From contig JBGTMJ010000055.1 in assembly GCA_041743655.1 (NCBI GenBank), positions 1 to 7,024 on the forward strand: DNA of 7,024 nt, given 5' to 3'. Below are positions 1-6,862 of this stretch, in pieces. A program made the translations under genes and the position numbers. The notes beneath the pieces were generated by a model. That model ran no database searches. It was not told where the DNA came from and saw nothing but the letters and a program-made list of their open reading frames with translations. The first letter of the stretch is position 1. Each line of letters opens with the position of its first letter. This DNA comes from JARIHD01 sp041743655 (GTDB taxonomy: Bacteria > Patescibacteriota > Saccharimonadia > Saccharimonadales > UBA4665).

Positions 1-272
1 TCGTCAAGTGATTTCAGCGCCCGCTCATCAGATTTACCATCTGGATCACCTATTAAACCGGTAGCCCCTCCTACCAGTAGCACTGCCTTATGACCATGGT
101 CAATGAAGTGCCGGACCATCATGGCAACGGCCAGGTTACCAATCGTCATCGAAGTAGCACTGGGGTCAACCCCGAGATAAAATGTTATGGATTCACCGTC
201 TACCTCAGTAATACTCTTATAGGTCGTCTGGTTTACAAACCCACGCCAAGTTAATTCTTCCGAAAGTGTCAT
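1..272 (-). CDS. tyrS: Tyrosyl-tRNA synthetase, N-terminal part (cut by window edge)
   Basis: Class I aminoacyl-tRNA synthetase that activates tyrosine with ATP and charges tRNA-Tyr in the cytoplasm. Only the first 90 residues are present; the C-terminus lies beyond position 1. The order typical of bacterial TyrRS is visible: an N-terminal E-E-L-x-W-R-G-F segment (residues 5-12), the strand F-Y-L-G-V-D-P-S (31-38), the HIGH-motif position at 43-46, and G-G-A-T-G-L-I-G-D-P (68-77) of the Rossmann fold. The HIGH motif reads T-I-G-N, so the first catalytic histidine is replaced by threonine; this is odd. The ATG at 272 was chosen because the upstream frame reaches a stop about 15 codons earlier with no other ATG, GTG or TTG start, and homologues begin near this point. 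No clear Shine-Dalgarno precedes it. Family assignment is firm; activity cannot be judged without the KMSKS loop. Confidence 0.9.
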   Translation of the reverse strand, partial: MTLSEELTWRGFVNQTTYKSITEVDGESITFYLGVDPSATSMTIGNLAVAMMVRHFIDHGHKAVLLVGGATGLIGDPDGKSDERALKSLD

Positions 273-331
273 GTCTAAGATGTATCTTCGTTTCTTGTTC
301 TCATAACAAAGTACTTAATGTAAAGCTTGGT

Positions 332-337
332 AATATA
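332..337 (-). promoter_or_regulatory. Possible tyrS promoter -10 box (TATATT)
   Basis: Read on the minus strand, TATATT matches the sigma-70 -10 consensus at 5 of 6 positions. It would give a leader of roughly 50 nt before the tyrS ATG. The hexamer at -35 spacing (355-360, TCTAAA) is poor. A palindrome at 341-355 falls in the spacer. This is a weak call; tyrS could instead be read through from the small gene upstream. Confidence 0.25.
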
Positions 338-340
338 CCG

Positions 341-355
341 AGTACAATTTGTACT
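341..355. repeat. Perfect 15-nt palindrome, 7-nt arms around one base
   Basis: The arms AGTACAA and TTGTACT are exact inverted complements around a single central A/T. The site lies between the small gene and tyrS, within the spacer of the possible tyrS promoter. It is AT-rich with no room for a loop, so it does not look like a terminator. An operator-like protein-binding site is possible. A second self-complementary GTAC-centred octamer, AAGTACTT, lies at 309-316 in the same gap. Significance is uncertain in such AT-rich DNA. Confidence 0.35.
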
Positions 356-364
356 TTAGAATAG

Positions 365-577
365 CTAAGCCGAGCCACCGGGAAACTTAATAGCTCCCTT
401 GATATCTAGGAATAACTCTTTCGTATAATTATAACCTTTGACTACGGCAGCATGGCCGCCAAGCATTGCTGAGTCAGCCCATTGAGCTACTACTTCCAGA
501 GGTGGCACGATTGGACCACGTTCTATTTGAGGAATTGAGGTTGCACCCTCGAGTTTATTAAGAGCTAATGCATTCAT
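365..577 (-). CDS. Small protein of unknown function, 70 aa
   Basis: I do not recognise this protein. The open frame continues 24 codons upstream, but the ATG at 577 is the likely start: GGAGGG sits 5 nt before it, the strongest Shine-Dalgarno in the window, and a plausible promoter lies just upstream of that. The upstream extension is cysteine-rich and looks non-coding. The predicted 70 residues have no signal peptide, membrane segment or cysteine. The N-terminal half has proline-rich stretches (about 16-27); residues 39-49 read L-G-G-H-A-A-V-V-K-G-Y, and the C-terminus ends P-G-G-S-A. The G-G-H-A-x-V-x-x-G-Y string resembles the histidine region of papain-like cysteine peptidases, but the catalytic Cys and the Asn-Ser-Trp-Gly segment are absent. 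A double-glycine leader peptide is another reading. It ends 92 nt before tyrS on the same strand. Existence is fairly likely; function is unknown. Confidence 0.6.
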   Translation of the reverse strand: MNALALNKLEGATSIPQIERGPIVPPLEVVAQWADSAMLGGHAAVVKGYNYTKELFLDIKGAIKFPGGSA

Positions 578-582
578 GAAAA

Positions 583-588
583 CCCTCC
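583..588 (-). promoter_or_regulatory. Ribosome binding site GGAGGG that fixes the small-protein start
   Basis: On the minus strand, GGAGGG precedes the ATG at 577 by 5 nt. It decides in favour of the 70-residue start over the longer open frame beginning at 649. Confidence 0.75.
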
Positions 589-612
589 ATATTAATACTT
601 CGTACCTTAAAT

Positions 613-641
613 AGTATACATTTAGTAATCCCTGGCAGCAA
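613..641 (-). promoter_or_regulatory. Probable sigma-70-type promoter for the 70-aa gene
   Basis: On the minus strand, TTGCTG (636-641) is followed after exactly 17 nt by TATACT (613-618). The -10 box matches consensus at 5 of 6 positions, the -35 at only 3 of 6. Transcription would start near 606, giving a leader of about 30 nt that includes the strong Shine-Dalgarno. Spacing and placement support it. Confidence 0.5.
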
Positions 642-745
642 GCATCCAAAGAAGTACACCTACATAATAGTTACGGTCATACATACGCTGGCCCTAAACT
701 GTTAGATTGAAATGTGTCAAGTTGTGCGATATGCGTCCATATATT

Positions 746-754
746 TGCTATACT
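746..754 (+). promoter_or_regulatory. Extended -10 promoter for the PBP gene (TGC-TATACT)
   Basis: TGC directly followed by TATACT forms an extended -10 element, 5 of 6 in the hexamer. No good -35 lies at 16-18 nt; the closest, TTGTGC at 722-727, is 21 nt away, which fits an extended -10 promoter that can do without one. A start near 761 would leave about 36 nt of leader before the ATG at 797. Confidence 0.5.
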
Positions 755-796
755 GAACGTAGTAATTTGTAGCCATGGAGCGTAATAGGTAAACGG

Positions 797-3547
797 ATGT
801 CTGATTCTAATAGAAACTCTGGGCGCCGCAGCCCCGGCAAAAATGTGTTTACCACAAAAAGCGGCAATACAATCAAGCTCAACCGCAGCCTTGGCGAACG
901 GATTCGCGCCAACCGCGAGACGCGGGCCAGGAAGCGGGCAGCCTATATGAGCAGTCTTCCCAGAAACCGCTTTAAGCGCATTCTGTACAGGCTCCACCCC
1001 AGACGACAGTTCAAATACTGGTTTAGCCGTGAAGGGTTTATTATGTCCCTTAAAATTACCGGCATTGGTATCGTCCTGTGTTTCCTTTTGATGGTCGGTG
1101 TGTTTGCCTATTTTCGTAAGGACTTGCCCAATATTAATGATCTGTCCGGCAATAAACTGGGCGGCAGTATTACCTATTTTGACCGTACCGGCCAGACAGT
1201 CCTATGGCAGGATTATGACGCTGTCAAGCGAGTCCAGGTAAGCGGGGATAATATTTCCCAATATTTGAAAGATGCTACCATTGCCATTGAGGATAAGAAT
1301 TTCTATAAACATGGGGCGTTCGATGTACAGGGTATATTGCGCGCTGGCTTTCGCGATGTTACCAACCGGAGCGGTCGTATAGAAGGTGGCTCCACCATAA
1401 CCCAGCAGCTAGTGAAGCTAAACCAAAACTGGACGAGAGATCGGACTATAGCACGAAAGTTCAAGGAACTTATCCTGGCCGTCGAGCTTGAGCGCGAATA
1501 TTCTAAGCAGGATATTCTGACCGGGTATCTTAATACCGCCCCTTATGGTAACATCCAATATGGCGTAGAGACTGCGGCCCGTGACTACTTCCAAAAAGGT
1601 GCCAAGGAGCTTACCCTTGCAGAGTCGGCAATGTTAGCCGCTATTCCCCAGGCACCGTCCTATTATTCTCCATATGGACCGATCTATGAGCCGGAAGCGC
1701 TCATTGGCCGGCAGCAATACATCTTAGATCAAATGGTCAAACAGAAAATGATCACCAAGAAGCAGGCCGATGAAGCAAAAGCGGTGGATATTTTGGCCAC
1801 CATAAAACCTTCTCAGCCAAAATATGGAGGCATTAAAGCACCTTATTTCGTGCTGGCGGCAAAACAAGAGCTGGAAGAGAAATATGGGGGCAAAACCGTA
1901 CAGCTTGGCGGATGGCAGGTTACGACTACTCTTGATATGCGTTTGCAGGAACTCGCTGAGAAGCAAGTATCCAAAGGCATTACGCAGGTTAAAAAACAAG
2001 GCGGAGATGTTGCAGCATTCGCGGCCATCGATGTTAAAACAGCCCAAATGGTTGCTATTGTCGGTGGGCCTGACTTTTCCAACCCGGAATATGGCCAAGT
2101 AAATTACACCAAACAATGGTTGCCTCCAGGTTCAAGTTTCAAACCGTACGACTATGTAGCCCTCATTAATGAGACTACCAACACCGGTGCTGGGTCGGTC
2201 TTGTATGACGCCCAAGCACCCCTGCCTGGCTGGCCATGTACCGTTAAAACCAGACCAAAAGACGGTGGCAACTGCTTGAATAACTACGACTTCCGCTATC
2301 CTGGCCCAGTTAGCGTACGCTATGCACTCGGTGGCTCCCGCAACGTACCGGCTGTCAAAGCAATGCTTACTGCTGGCGTTAACAAAACCATATCGATTGC
2401 TGAATCAATGGGCCTCGTTAGCGGTTACAACTGTTATGCTGACGAAAAACTAACCCGTGAGGCACAGTGTTATGGTTCATCAGCCATTGGTGATGGCGCC
2501 TACCTGCATCTCGACGAGCACGTCAACGGTTACGCGACACTCTCCCGTTTAGGACTGTACATTCCCCAGACCTACATTCTCAAGATTGCCGATTCCAAGG
2601 GCAAGAACATTCCACTGATTGAGCGCCAGACAAAGCAAGTCATCAAGCAAGATTCCGCATACATTGTTACTAATATCTTAAGCGACCCAAAGGCTAGTTA
2701 CTTACGCCCAGACCGTAAATTTCATCACTACAAGGGATGGGAATTCGGCATCAAGACCGGTACTACCAACGATGCCAAAGACGGTTTGATGATGAGTTTC
2801 TCGTCCCAATATGCTGCCGGAGTATGGGTCGGCTACCACAACCGTCAGCGGGAAATGACCGGGGCCATGGAGAATATGACCCAGCCTATCATCCAGGGGT
2901 GGATGAATGGCGCCCACGATCCCATCAAACCAGTTAACTGGGTCAAGCCAAACAGCGTCCAGACCCTACCAGCTTATATAGTTCGCAATAAGATTTCGTC
3001 CCAGCACGAAGTAGTACCCAGTCCCAGCACTGACCTTTTCCCCTCAGGTTACAAACAAACAAGCAAGCAAGGCACTTCCCAGACAAAAGACCGGGTATCC
3101 GGCAAACTAGCCACTACCTGTACTCCAGACCTGGCCCGCGATGAACAGAACAATTCTAATGACAATAAGTTCTCGGCAGACATATTTGCTGGAGCAAATA
3201 GTAGCTCATCATCGGGCAATGATGACGTGCACAAGTGTGAGGATGCCAAGCCGCAGATTTCTCTAACAGCCCCAGCTACATGTGCTGGTAGCTGTACCAT
3301 AACAGCAACTGTAACGCAAGGTACTCATGCACTCTCAAGCGATCAATTCCCAGGGACGGTAGAGCTCTATATAAACGGTGGCAAAGTGGACTCAAAGAAT
3401 GTCACTCTATCCCCTGAAAGTGTGTACTTCACGTACGCGGCTACATCGGATGGAGCAGTTACTGTTGAAGCTAAAGTGATCGATAGCGTCCTGTACAGTG
3501 CATCTGAAAGCGGTACAATGACGGCCACTACTACAGCTACCCCTTAG
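797..3547 (+). CDS. Class A penicillin-binding protein (glycosyltransferase/transpeptidase)
   Basis: Bifunctional peptidoglycan synthase of 916 residues: it polymerises lipid II into glycan strands and cross-links stem peptides outside the membrane. Residues 1-80 are a basic cytoplasmic tail (23 Lys/Arg), and one membrane segment spans about 87-105. The GT51 domain follows with all key motifs: E-D-K-N-F at 165-169 (catalytic E165), G-G-S-T-I-T-Q-Q at 197-204, R-K-F-K-E at 220-224 and the I-L-T-G-Y-L-N helix at 240-246. The transpeptidase has S-S-F-K (nucleophile S446, K449), S-R-N (514-516) and K-T-G-T (653-656). After about 735 comes a polar, Ser/Asn-rich linker, then a beta-rich Ig-like tail (about 818-916). 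Eight exported cysteines form four close pairs. The start has a weak AGG 7 nt upstream. It is longer than many class A PBPs because of both end extensions. It converges on yacL with 35 nt between them. The exact paralogue (PBP1a, 1b or other) cannot be named. Confidence 0.96.
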   Translation: MSDSNRNSGRRSPGKNVFTTKSGNTIKLNRSLGERIRANRETRARKRAAYMSSLPRNRFKRILYRLHPRRQFKYWFSREGFIMSLKITGIGIVLCFLLMVGVFAYFRKDLPNINDLSGNKLGGSITYFDRTGQTVLWQDYDAVKRVQVSGDNISQYLKDATIAIEDKNFYKHGAFDVQGILRAGFRDVTNRSGRIEGGSTITQQLVKLNQNWTRDRTIARKFKELILAVELEREYSKQDILTGYLNTAPYGNIQYGVETAARDYFQKGAKELTLAESAMLAAIPQAPSYYSPYGPIYEPEALIGRQQYILDQMVKQKMITKKQADEAKAVDILATIKPSQPKYGGIKAPYFVLAAKQELEEKYGGKTVQLGGWQVTTTLDMRLQELAEKQVSKGITQVKKQGGDVAAFAAIDVKTAQMVAIVGGPDFSNPEYGQVNYTKQWLPPGSSFKPYDYVALINETTNTGAGSVLYDAQAPLPGWPCTVKTRPKDGGNCLNNYDFRYPGPVSVRYALGGSRNVPAVKAMLTAGVNKTISIAESMGLVSGYNCYADEKLTREAQCYGSSAIGDGAYLHLDEHVNGYATLSRLGLYIPQTYILKIADSKGKNIPLIERQTKQVIKQDSAYIVTNILSDPKASYLRPDRKFHHYKGWEFGIKTGTTNDAKDGLMMSFSSQYAAGVWVGYHNRQREMTGAMENMTQPIIQGWMNGAHDPIKPVNWVKPNSVQTLPAYIVRNKISSQHEVVPSPSTDLFPSGYKQTSKQGTSQTKDRVSGKLATTCTPDLARDEQNNSNDNKFSADIFAGANSSSSSGNDDVHKCEDAKPQISLTAPATCAGSCTITATVTQGTHALSSDQFPGTVELYINGGKVDSKNVTLSPESVYFTYAATSDGAVTVEAKVIDSVLYSASESGTMTATTTATP

Positions 3548-3582
3548 GCCCGCCGGTCTTGCCAAATTGCCAGGTAAAAAAG

Positions 3583-4404
3583 CTAACTGTTAATTGGCGG
3601 ACGGCGGTGACCGATGCCCCGCTGAAACCTACCACGCAATTTGGTTTGCAAAGGGGCTTTCTGTTCCGGCACCGTTATAGTCTTGCTTTGCTTCTCATTC
3701 GTAGATACCTGGCTATTGGCTCTTATTTGGCCAAAAACCATCTTACCAGCAACAGTCTGGTGCATCCTGGTAACGATCACAGGCATAATCCTGCCTACAA
3801 ATCCGGCCCCACCGTCAACAACAATCATAGTACCATCATCAAGATAACCTACTCCTTGGTCACGGTTGCTGCCCTTTTGGATAATCTTGATCCGCAGTTC
3901 TTCGCCAGGTAGCGTAACGGGACGTAATTTATGGGCAAGCTCATTAACATTTAATACTGAGACACCTTCAACAGCAGCCACTTTGCCCAAATTGTAATCA
4001 GTAGTGTATAGCTGTGCGTGCAATTTCTTGGCCAACAGCACGAGTTTGTCATCATTGGCTGCGGGGGCGTTGGTGAGCAACGTACGGTCAATAGTCACCT
4101 TAACAGGAACACTATCCTGCAGCTGATGTGCAATATCCAGCCCGAAACGGGCACGTTCTCTTTTGTGGCTATCGCTGCCATCGGCAAGCAGCTGCAGCTC
4201 GTTCACTATGAACTGCGGGATAACTAATTCGTCCGCTACAAAACCACTGCCCACTATTTCAACGATCCTGCCGTCAATAAGCGCGCAACTATCAAGTATA
4301 ATCTTGCGTCGCCTACCAAAAGGCTTTATGGAGAGTTCACCCTTTTGAGATATAAGAATCCACACTATACATATAAGCAAGATAACCTGAATAATTTCGA
4401 TCAT
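3583..4404 (-). CDS. yacL: YacL-like PIN/TRAM domain protein, membrane-anchored
   Basis: Putative ribonuclease-fold protein of the YacL family, whose substrate is not established. One hydrophobic segment (residues 4-19) likely anchors it, with the rest in the cytoplasm. The PIN domain begins at I-I-L-D-S-C-A-L-I-D-G-R (35-46). Likely metal-binding acidic residues are D38, E69, D118 and D136; V-I-P-Q-F-I-V-N-E-L (61-70) and the S-D-S-H-K-R run (77-82) are family hallmarks. A TRAM domain, a predicted RNA-binding beta-barrel, follows at about 165-228 with L-P-G-E-E-L and G-V-G-Y-L-D-D-G-T-M. The last 45 residues are polar, basic and probably disordered. Firmicute YacL proteins are longer, with about four N-terminal membrane helices, so this is a reduced version. 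The gene begins 2 nt after radA; AAGGA lies 6 nt before its ATG, inside the radA 3' end, so the two are cotranscribed. The reading frame is intact. Confidence 0.9.
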   Translation of the reverse strand: MIEIIQVILLICIVWILISQKGELSIKPFGRRRKIILDSCALIDGRIVEIVGSGFVADELVIPQFIVNELQLLADGSDSHKRERARFGLDIAHQLQDSVPVKVTIDRTLLTNAPAANDDKLVLLAKKLHAQLYTTDYNLGKVAAVEGVSVLNVNELAHKLRPVTLPGEELRIKIIQKGSNRDQGVGYLDDGTMIVVDGGAGFVGRIMPVIVTRMHQTVAGKMVFGQIRANSQVSTNEKQSKTITVPEQKAPLQTKLRGRFQRGIGHRRPPINS

Positions 4405-4406
4405 TG

Positions 4407-5768
4407 TTAATCCTTTTCCAAGAACTTATTAAGTGCGCTGCGCACATCCGGCACACCTTTCAGGAATGCATTTTTCTCACCTGCACCTGGTAATGGCCCT
4501 ATAGCTGCCTCAAAGCCCAACTTCTTTGCCTCAGCAACGCGTTTATCGATGTGCGGCACGCGTCTTACCTCACCGCTTAAACCCACTTCACCAAAGACAA
4601 CGGCGTTAGCCTTGAGCTGAAGTCCTTTTGCTGCCGACCCAATAGCCATACATACGGCCAGGTCTGCGGCAGGTTCGATTATTCTCATACCCCCAACGAT
4701 ATTAATATAAATGTCTTGTTCTGAGAGGGACAATTTGGTACGACGCTCCAGCATAGCAATCAGCAGATTGACACGATTCAAGTCGATGCCACTAGCCGCG
4801 CGCTTAGGATAACCGTAACTTGTTTTGTTAACCAACGCTTGTACTTCAACAAGCAGAGGTCGGGTGCCCTCCATAGTAGCGAGCACGACTGAGCCATCAC
4901 TTACCTGACGTTCAGCTAACAATGCGGCAGATGGATTTTTGACCTCTCTCAAGCCTACAGTATCCATTTCAAGGATACCGGCTTCTGTCGTTGGTCCAAA
5001 ACGGTTCTTGGTGGCTCTCAGTATCTTAAACCCACCATAACGATCACCCTCAAACTGCAAAACAACATCAACGACGTGCTCAAGTATCTTAGGCCCGGCA
5101 ATAGCGCCCTCCTTGGTAACGTGGCCAACCAGTAACACCGCTGTGTTACTCTGTTTTGCCGCAGTAAGAATCAAATGCGTACTATTAGTAATTTGCGTCA
5201 CACTGCCGGCTGCCGAACTTATATTCTGGACAGCAACTGTTTGGATAGAATCCACTACCACAAGTTCATAGGCGCCGGAAGCAATTGTTACAGCTATATC
5301 ATCGGCACTGACACTGGTGGCTAACTGCAGCTTGGAATTATCCGCAATGCCTAACCGCTCGGCCCGCAAGCCTACCTGATGTCCGGACTCTTCTCCGCTC
5401 ACGTACAATACCTTATGCTTCTTGGCTATACTTGCAGCAATTTGCAACAAAAGTGTACTCTTCCCGATACCCGGCTGCCCAGCAATCAGGCTTACACTAC
5501 CAGCAACAATACCACCACCCAATACACCATCCACATCAGCCATGCCGCTCAGCAGGCGTTTCTGATCGTGTTTCACCGATACGCCGACTGCTTTTGGCGC
5601 CAGAACCTGGCCACTGTCACTGGCGGTACCCCCAGACAGATATACCTCATTTAGAACTGGTTCCTCCTGTAGCGTATTCCATGCGCCACAGTCCTGGCAT
5701 TTTCCTGCCCAGGATTGGAATATAGCCCCGCAACTTGCACATACATATCGTGAGCCTTTTCGAGCCAT
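4407..5768 (-). CDS. radA: DNA repair and recombination ATPase RadA (Sms)
   Basis: RecA-family ATPase/helicase that processes recombination intermediates and drives branch migration alongside RecA. At 453 residues it is of normal length and appears complete. Domains in order: a C4 zinc finger (C10, C13, C24, C27); a RecA-like core with Walker A G-Q-P-G-I-G-K-S-T (97-105) and Walker B L-V-V-V-D-S (169-174); the RadA-specific K-N-R-F-G motif (254-258); and a Lon-protease-like C-terminal domain (about 285-453) including G-Y-P-K-R (319-323) and G-E-V-G-L-S-G-E-V-R (393-402). The Lon-like domain is structural in this family rather than proteolytic. The ATG at 5768 is the right start because the zinc finger begins nine residues later. 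There is no Shine-Dalgarno, and a near-consensus -10 box lies 9 nt upstream, suggesting a nearly leaderless mRNA. yacL follows 2 nt downstream. Confidence 0.97.
   Translation of the reverse strand: MARKGSRYVCASCGAIFQSWAGKCQDCGAWNTLQEEPVLNEVYLSGGTASDSGQVLAPKAVGVSVKHDQKRLLSGMADVDGVLGGGIVAGSVSLIAGQPGIGKSTLLLQIAASIAKKHKVLYVSGEESGHQVGLRAERLGIADNSKLQLATSVSADDIAVTIASGAYELVVVDSIQTVAVQNISSAAGSVTQITNSTHLILTAAKQSNTAVLLVGHVTKEGAIAGPKILEHVVDVVLQFEGDRYGGFKILRATKNRFGPTTEAGILEMDTVGLREVKNPSAALLAERQVSDGSVVLATMEGTRPLLVEVQALVNKTSYGYPKRAASGIDLNRVNLLIAMLERRTKLSLSEQDIYINIVGGMRIIEPAADLAVCMAIGSAAKGLQLKANAVVFGEVGLSGEVRRVPHIDKRVAEAKKLGFEAAIGPLPGAGEKNAFLKGVPDVRSALNKFLEKD
4411..4415 (-). promoter_or_regulatory. Ribosome binding site AAGGA for yacL, inside radA
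   Basis: On the minus strand, AAGGA lies in the last codons of radA, 6 nt before the yacL ATG at 4404. It supports that start and suggests translation of the two genes is coupled. Confidence 0.6.
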
Positions 5769-5777
5769 AGTATGTTT

Positions 5778-5783
5778 ATTATA
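5778..5783 (-). promoter_or_regulatory. radA promoter -10 box (perfect TATAAT), near-leaderless
   Basis: On the minus strand, a perfect TATAAT ends 9 nt before the radA ATG. With normal spacing, transcription would begin at A 5771, leaving a leader of about 3 nt. No recognisable -35 lies 16-18 nt upstream (5801-5806 reads GCCTCT) and there is no TGn extension. The 108-nt gap 5769-5876 otherwise holds no terminator hairpin or RNA gene that I can see. Confidence 0.5.
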
Positions 5784-5876
5784 CCCTAGTGCCAGGTAAT
5801 AGAGGCCGGTTCGAAAGAGATGCGGGTACTAACAGTGTTTTACCAAACCTCGGTTACTACAATAAATAATATGCTC

Positions 5877-6854
5877 TTATTGTTTCTGTGAAGGGGCGAA
5901 GCGGCTGTCCAAGGCCTCTTGCAATTCGCGTTCCTGGGTCGCAATATCGTTCCGCTGACGTACGACCTCATTGTATCGATTAATAAGTTTATGCGTCTCA
6001 GCAAGCTCGCTATTATAGGCTTCAACCATGGTGTTATAGGCGCGCACGCTCGCTTCATACGTCTCCTGGTCTTGTGAAGCAATGTCCTGGTTGATCTGTG
6101 CTTCCTTAGCCTTTAAAGTGCTTATCTTGGCAGATAGCTTAGCTTTGTTTGTTTCTATGCTAGTCTTCAGACTAGCAAGTTCAGCATCGTATCGGTCGAC
6201 AAGCATCTTGCGTCTGGTAAACTCTGCTTGGTACGCCTCCCGGTATGTAACAATCTGGCTTCGATTTAAAAAATATTGTTTGTAGTATTCCTCAAGTTCG
6301 GGGGATAATTCGCGTAATTCAGTGCCAAATATTGAATGCATCTCATTCACCAAATCAGCATCTTGGGACTTATAACTGTCAAGCTTATCCTTAATATCCT
6401 GGGCAACTGCGCCGACATTATAATAAGCCTCCAGCATCGCATTGACGTGCTGGCGATCCTTACCGCTCAACCGCTCGTAAGCTTCGTGTAACGTTTCGTG
6501 TGCTGCTGTAACCTGCAGCACTCCGTGCAAACGCGGATCATCTACTGCATAGATATGTATGCCTTGCCGGCTGCCATGGAAGCACCCTAGGACAGCTGTT
6601 TCTTCGTTATAGTCCGCGCACTGTTGGTTAAAAGTTTGCCTGTCTTCCAATTGCGGATGATTGGCATAGAATAGCCTCTTGCCATAGTCGGTCATAGTTG
6701 TGGTACTTGCCAACTCTACAATCTGGGTGGGAGGGGAATAGTCACGTAAGCGCCACCAATCTATAATGTTGTCCCGCTGCACCCATATGACTATGTTTGC
6801 CATAATAAGTGCAAGGAGTACTACATATGGCCAGAGCCGACGGAACCGTTGCAT
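5877..6854 (-). CDS. Membrane-anchored HExxH putative metallopeptidase with coiled coil
   Basis: Uncharacterised protein of 325 residues from this start. A short basic N-terminus (M-Q-R-F-R-R) precedes one hydrophobic segment (about 8-25), predicting an anchored protein facing outward. The central domain contains A-A-H-E-T-L-H-E (residues 117-124), a zincin-type H-E-x-x-H motif with H119, E120 and H123. Glutamate E170 in the N-E-M-H-S string about 47 residues on is a candidate third ligand, with H173 as an alternative. Two cysteines (C79, C91) ahead of the motif could form a disulfide. From about 201 to 316 the chain is charged, glycine- and proline-poor, and rich in Glu, Lys, Gln and Ala, typical of a long coiled coil. 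In-frame alternatives are ATG 6887 and TTG 6896; ATG 6854 was preferred because basic residues and the membrane segment follow it at once. No start has a good Shine-Dalgarno. Catalysis is inferred from the motif alone. Confidence 0.8.
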   Translation of the reverse strand: MQRFRRLWPYVVLLALIMANIVIWVQRDNIIDWWRLRDYSPPTQIVELASTTTMTDYGKRLFYANHPQLEDRQTFNQQCADYNEETAVLGCFHGSRQGIHIYAVDDPRLHGVLQVTAAHETLHEAYERLSGKDRQHVNAMLEAYYNVGAVAQDIKDKLDSYKSQDADLVNEMHSIFGTELRELSPELEEYYKQYFLNRSQIVTYREAYQAEFTRRKMLVDRYDAELASLKTSIETNKAKLSAKISTLKAKEAQINQDIASQDQETYEASVRAYNTMVEAYNSELAETHKLINRYNEVVRQRNDIATQERELQEALDSRFAPSQKQ

Positions 6855-6862
6855 ACCACTAG

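Noticed and set aside
775..792. Five-codon open frame (ATG to TAA) just before the PBP start, a possible leader peptide
   Set aside because: It has no Shine-Dalgarno of its own, is very short, and overlaps the weak AGG used by the PBP; chance is the simpler reading.
1724..2116. Minus-strand open frames inside the PBP gene, up to 130 codons
   Set aside because: They lie opposite an intact gene with all catalytic motifs, have no start signals, and their translations look like random antisense protein.
3548..3582. Possible bidirectional terminator between the converging PBP and yacL genes
   Set aside because: There is an A/T run (3575-3581 region) but no stable GC-rich hairpin beside it; only a TTGCCA direct repeat is visible.
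3559..3912. Plus-strand 117-codon open frame after the PBP
   Set aside because: It is antisense to the conserved TRAM domain and tail of the YacL-like gene and has no ribosome binding site.
5806..5820. A GGTTCGAAA string resembling a tRNA T-loop
   Set aside because: The flanking bases do not pair as a T stem, and no acceptor, D or anticodon arm can be built around it on either strand.
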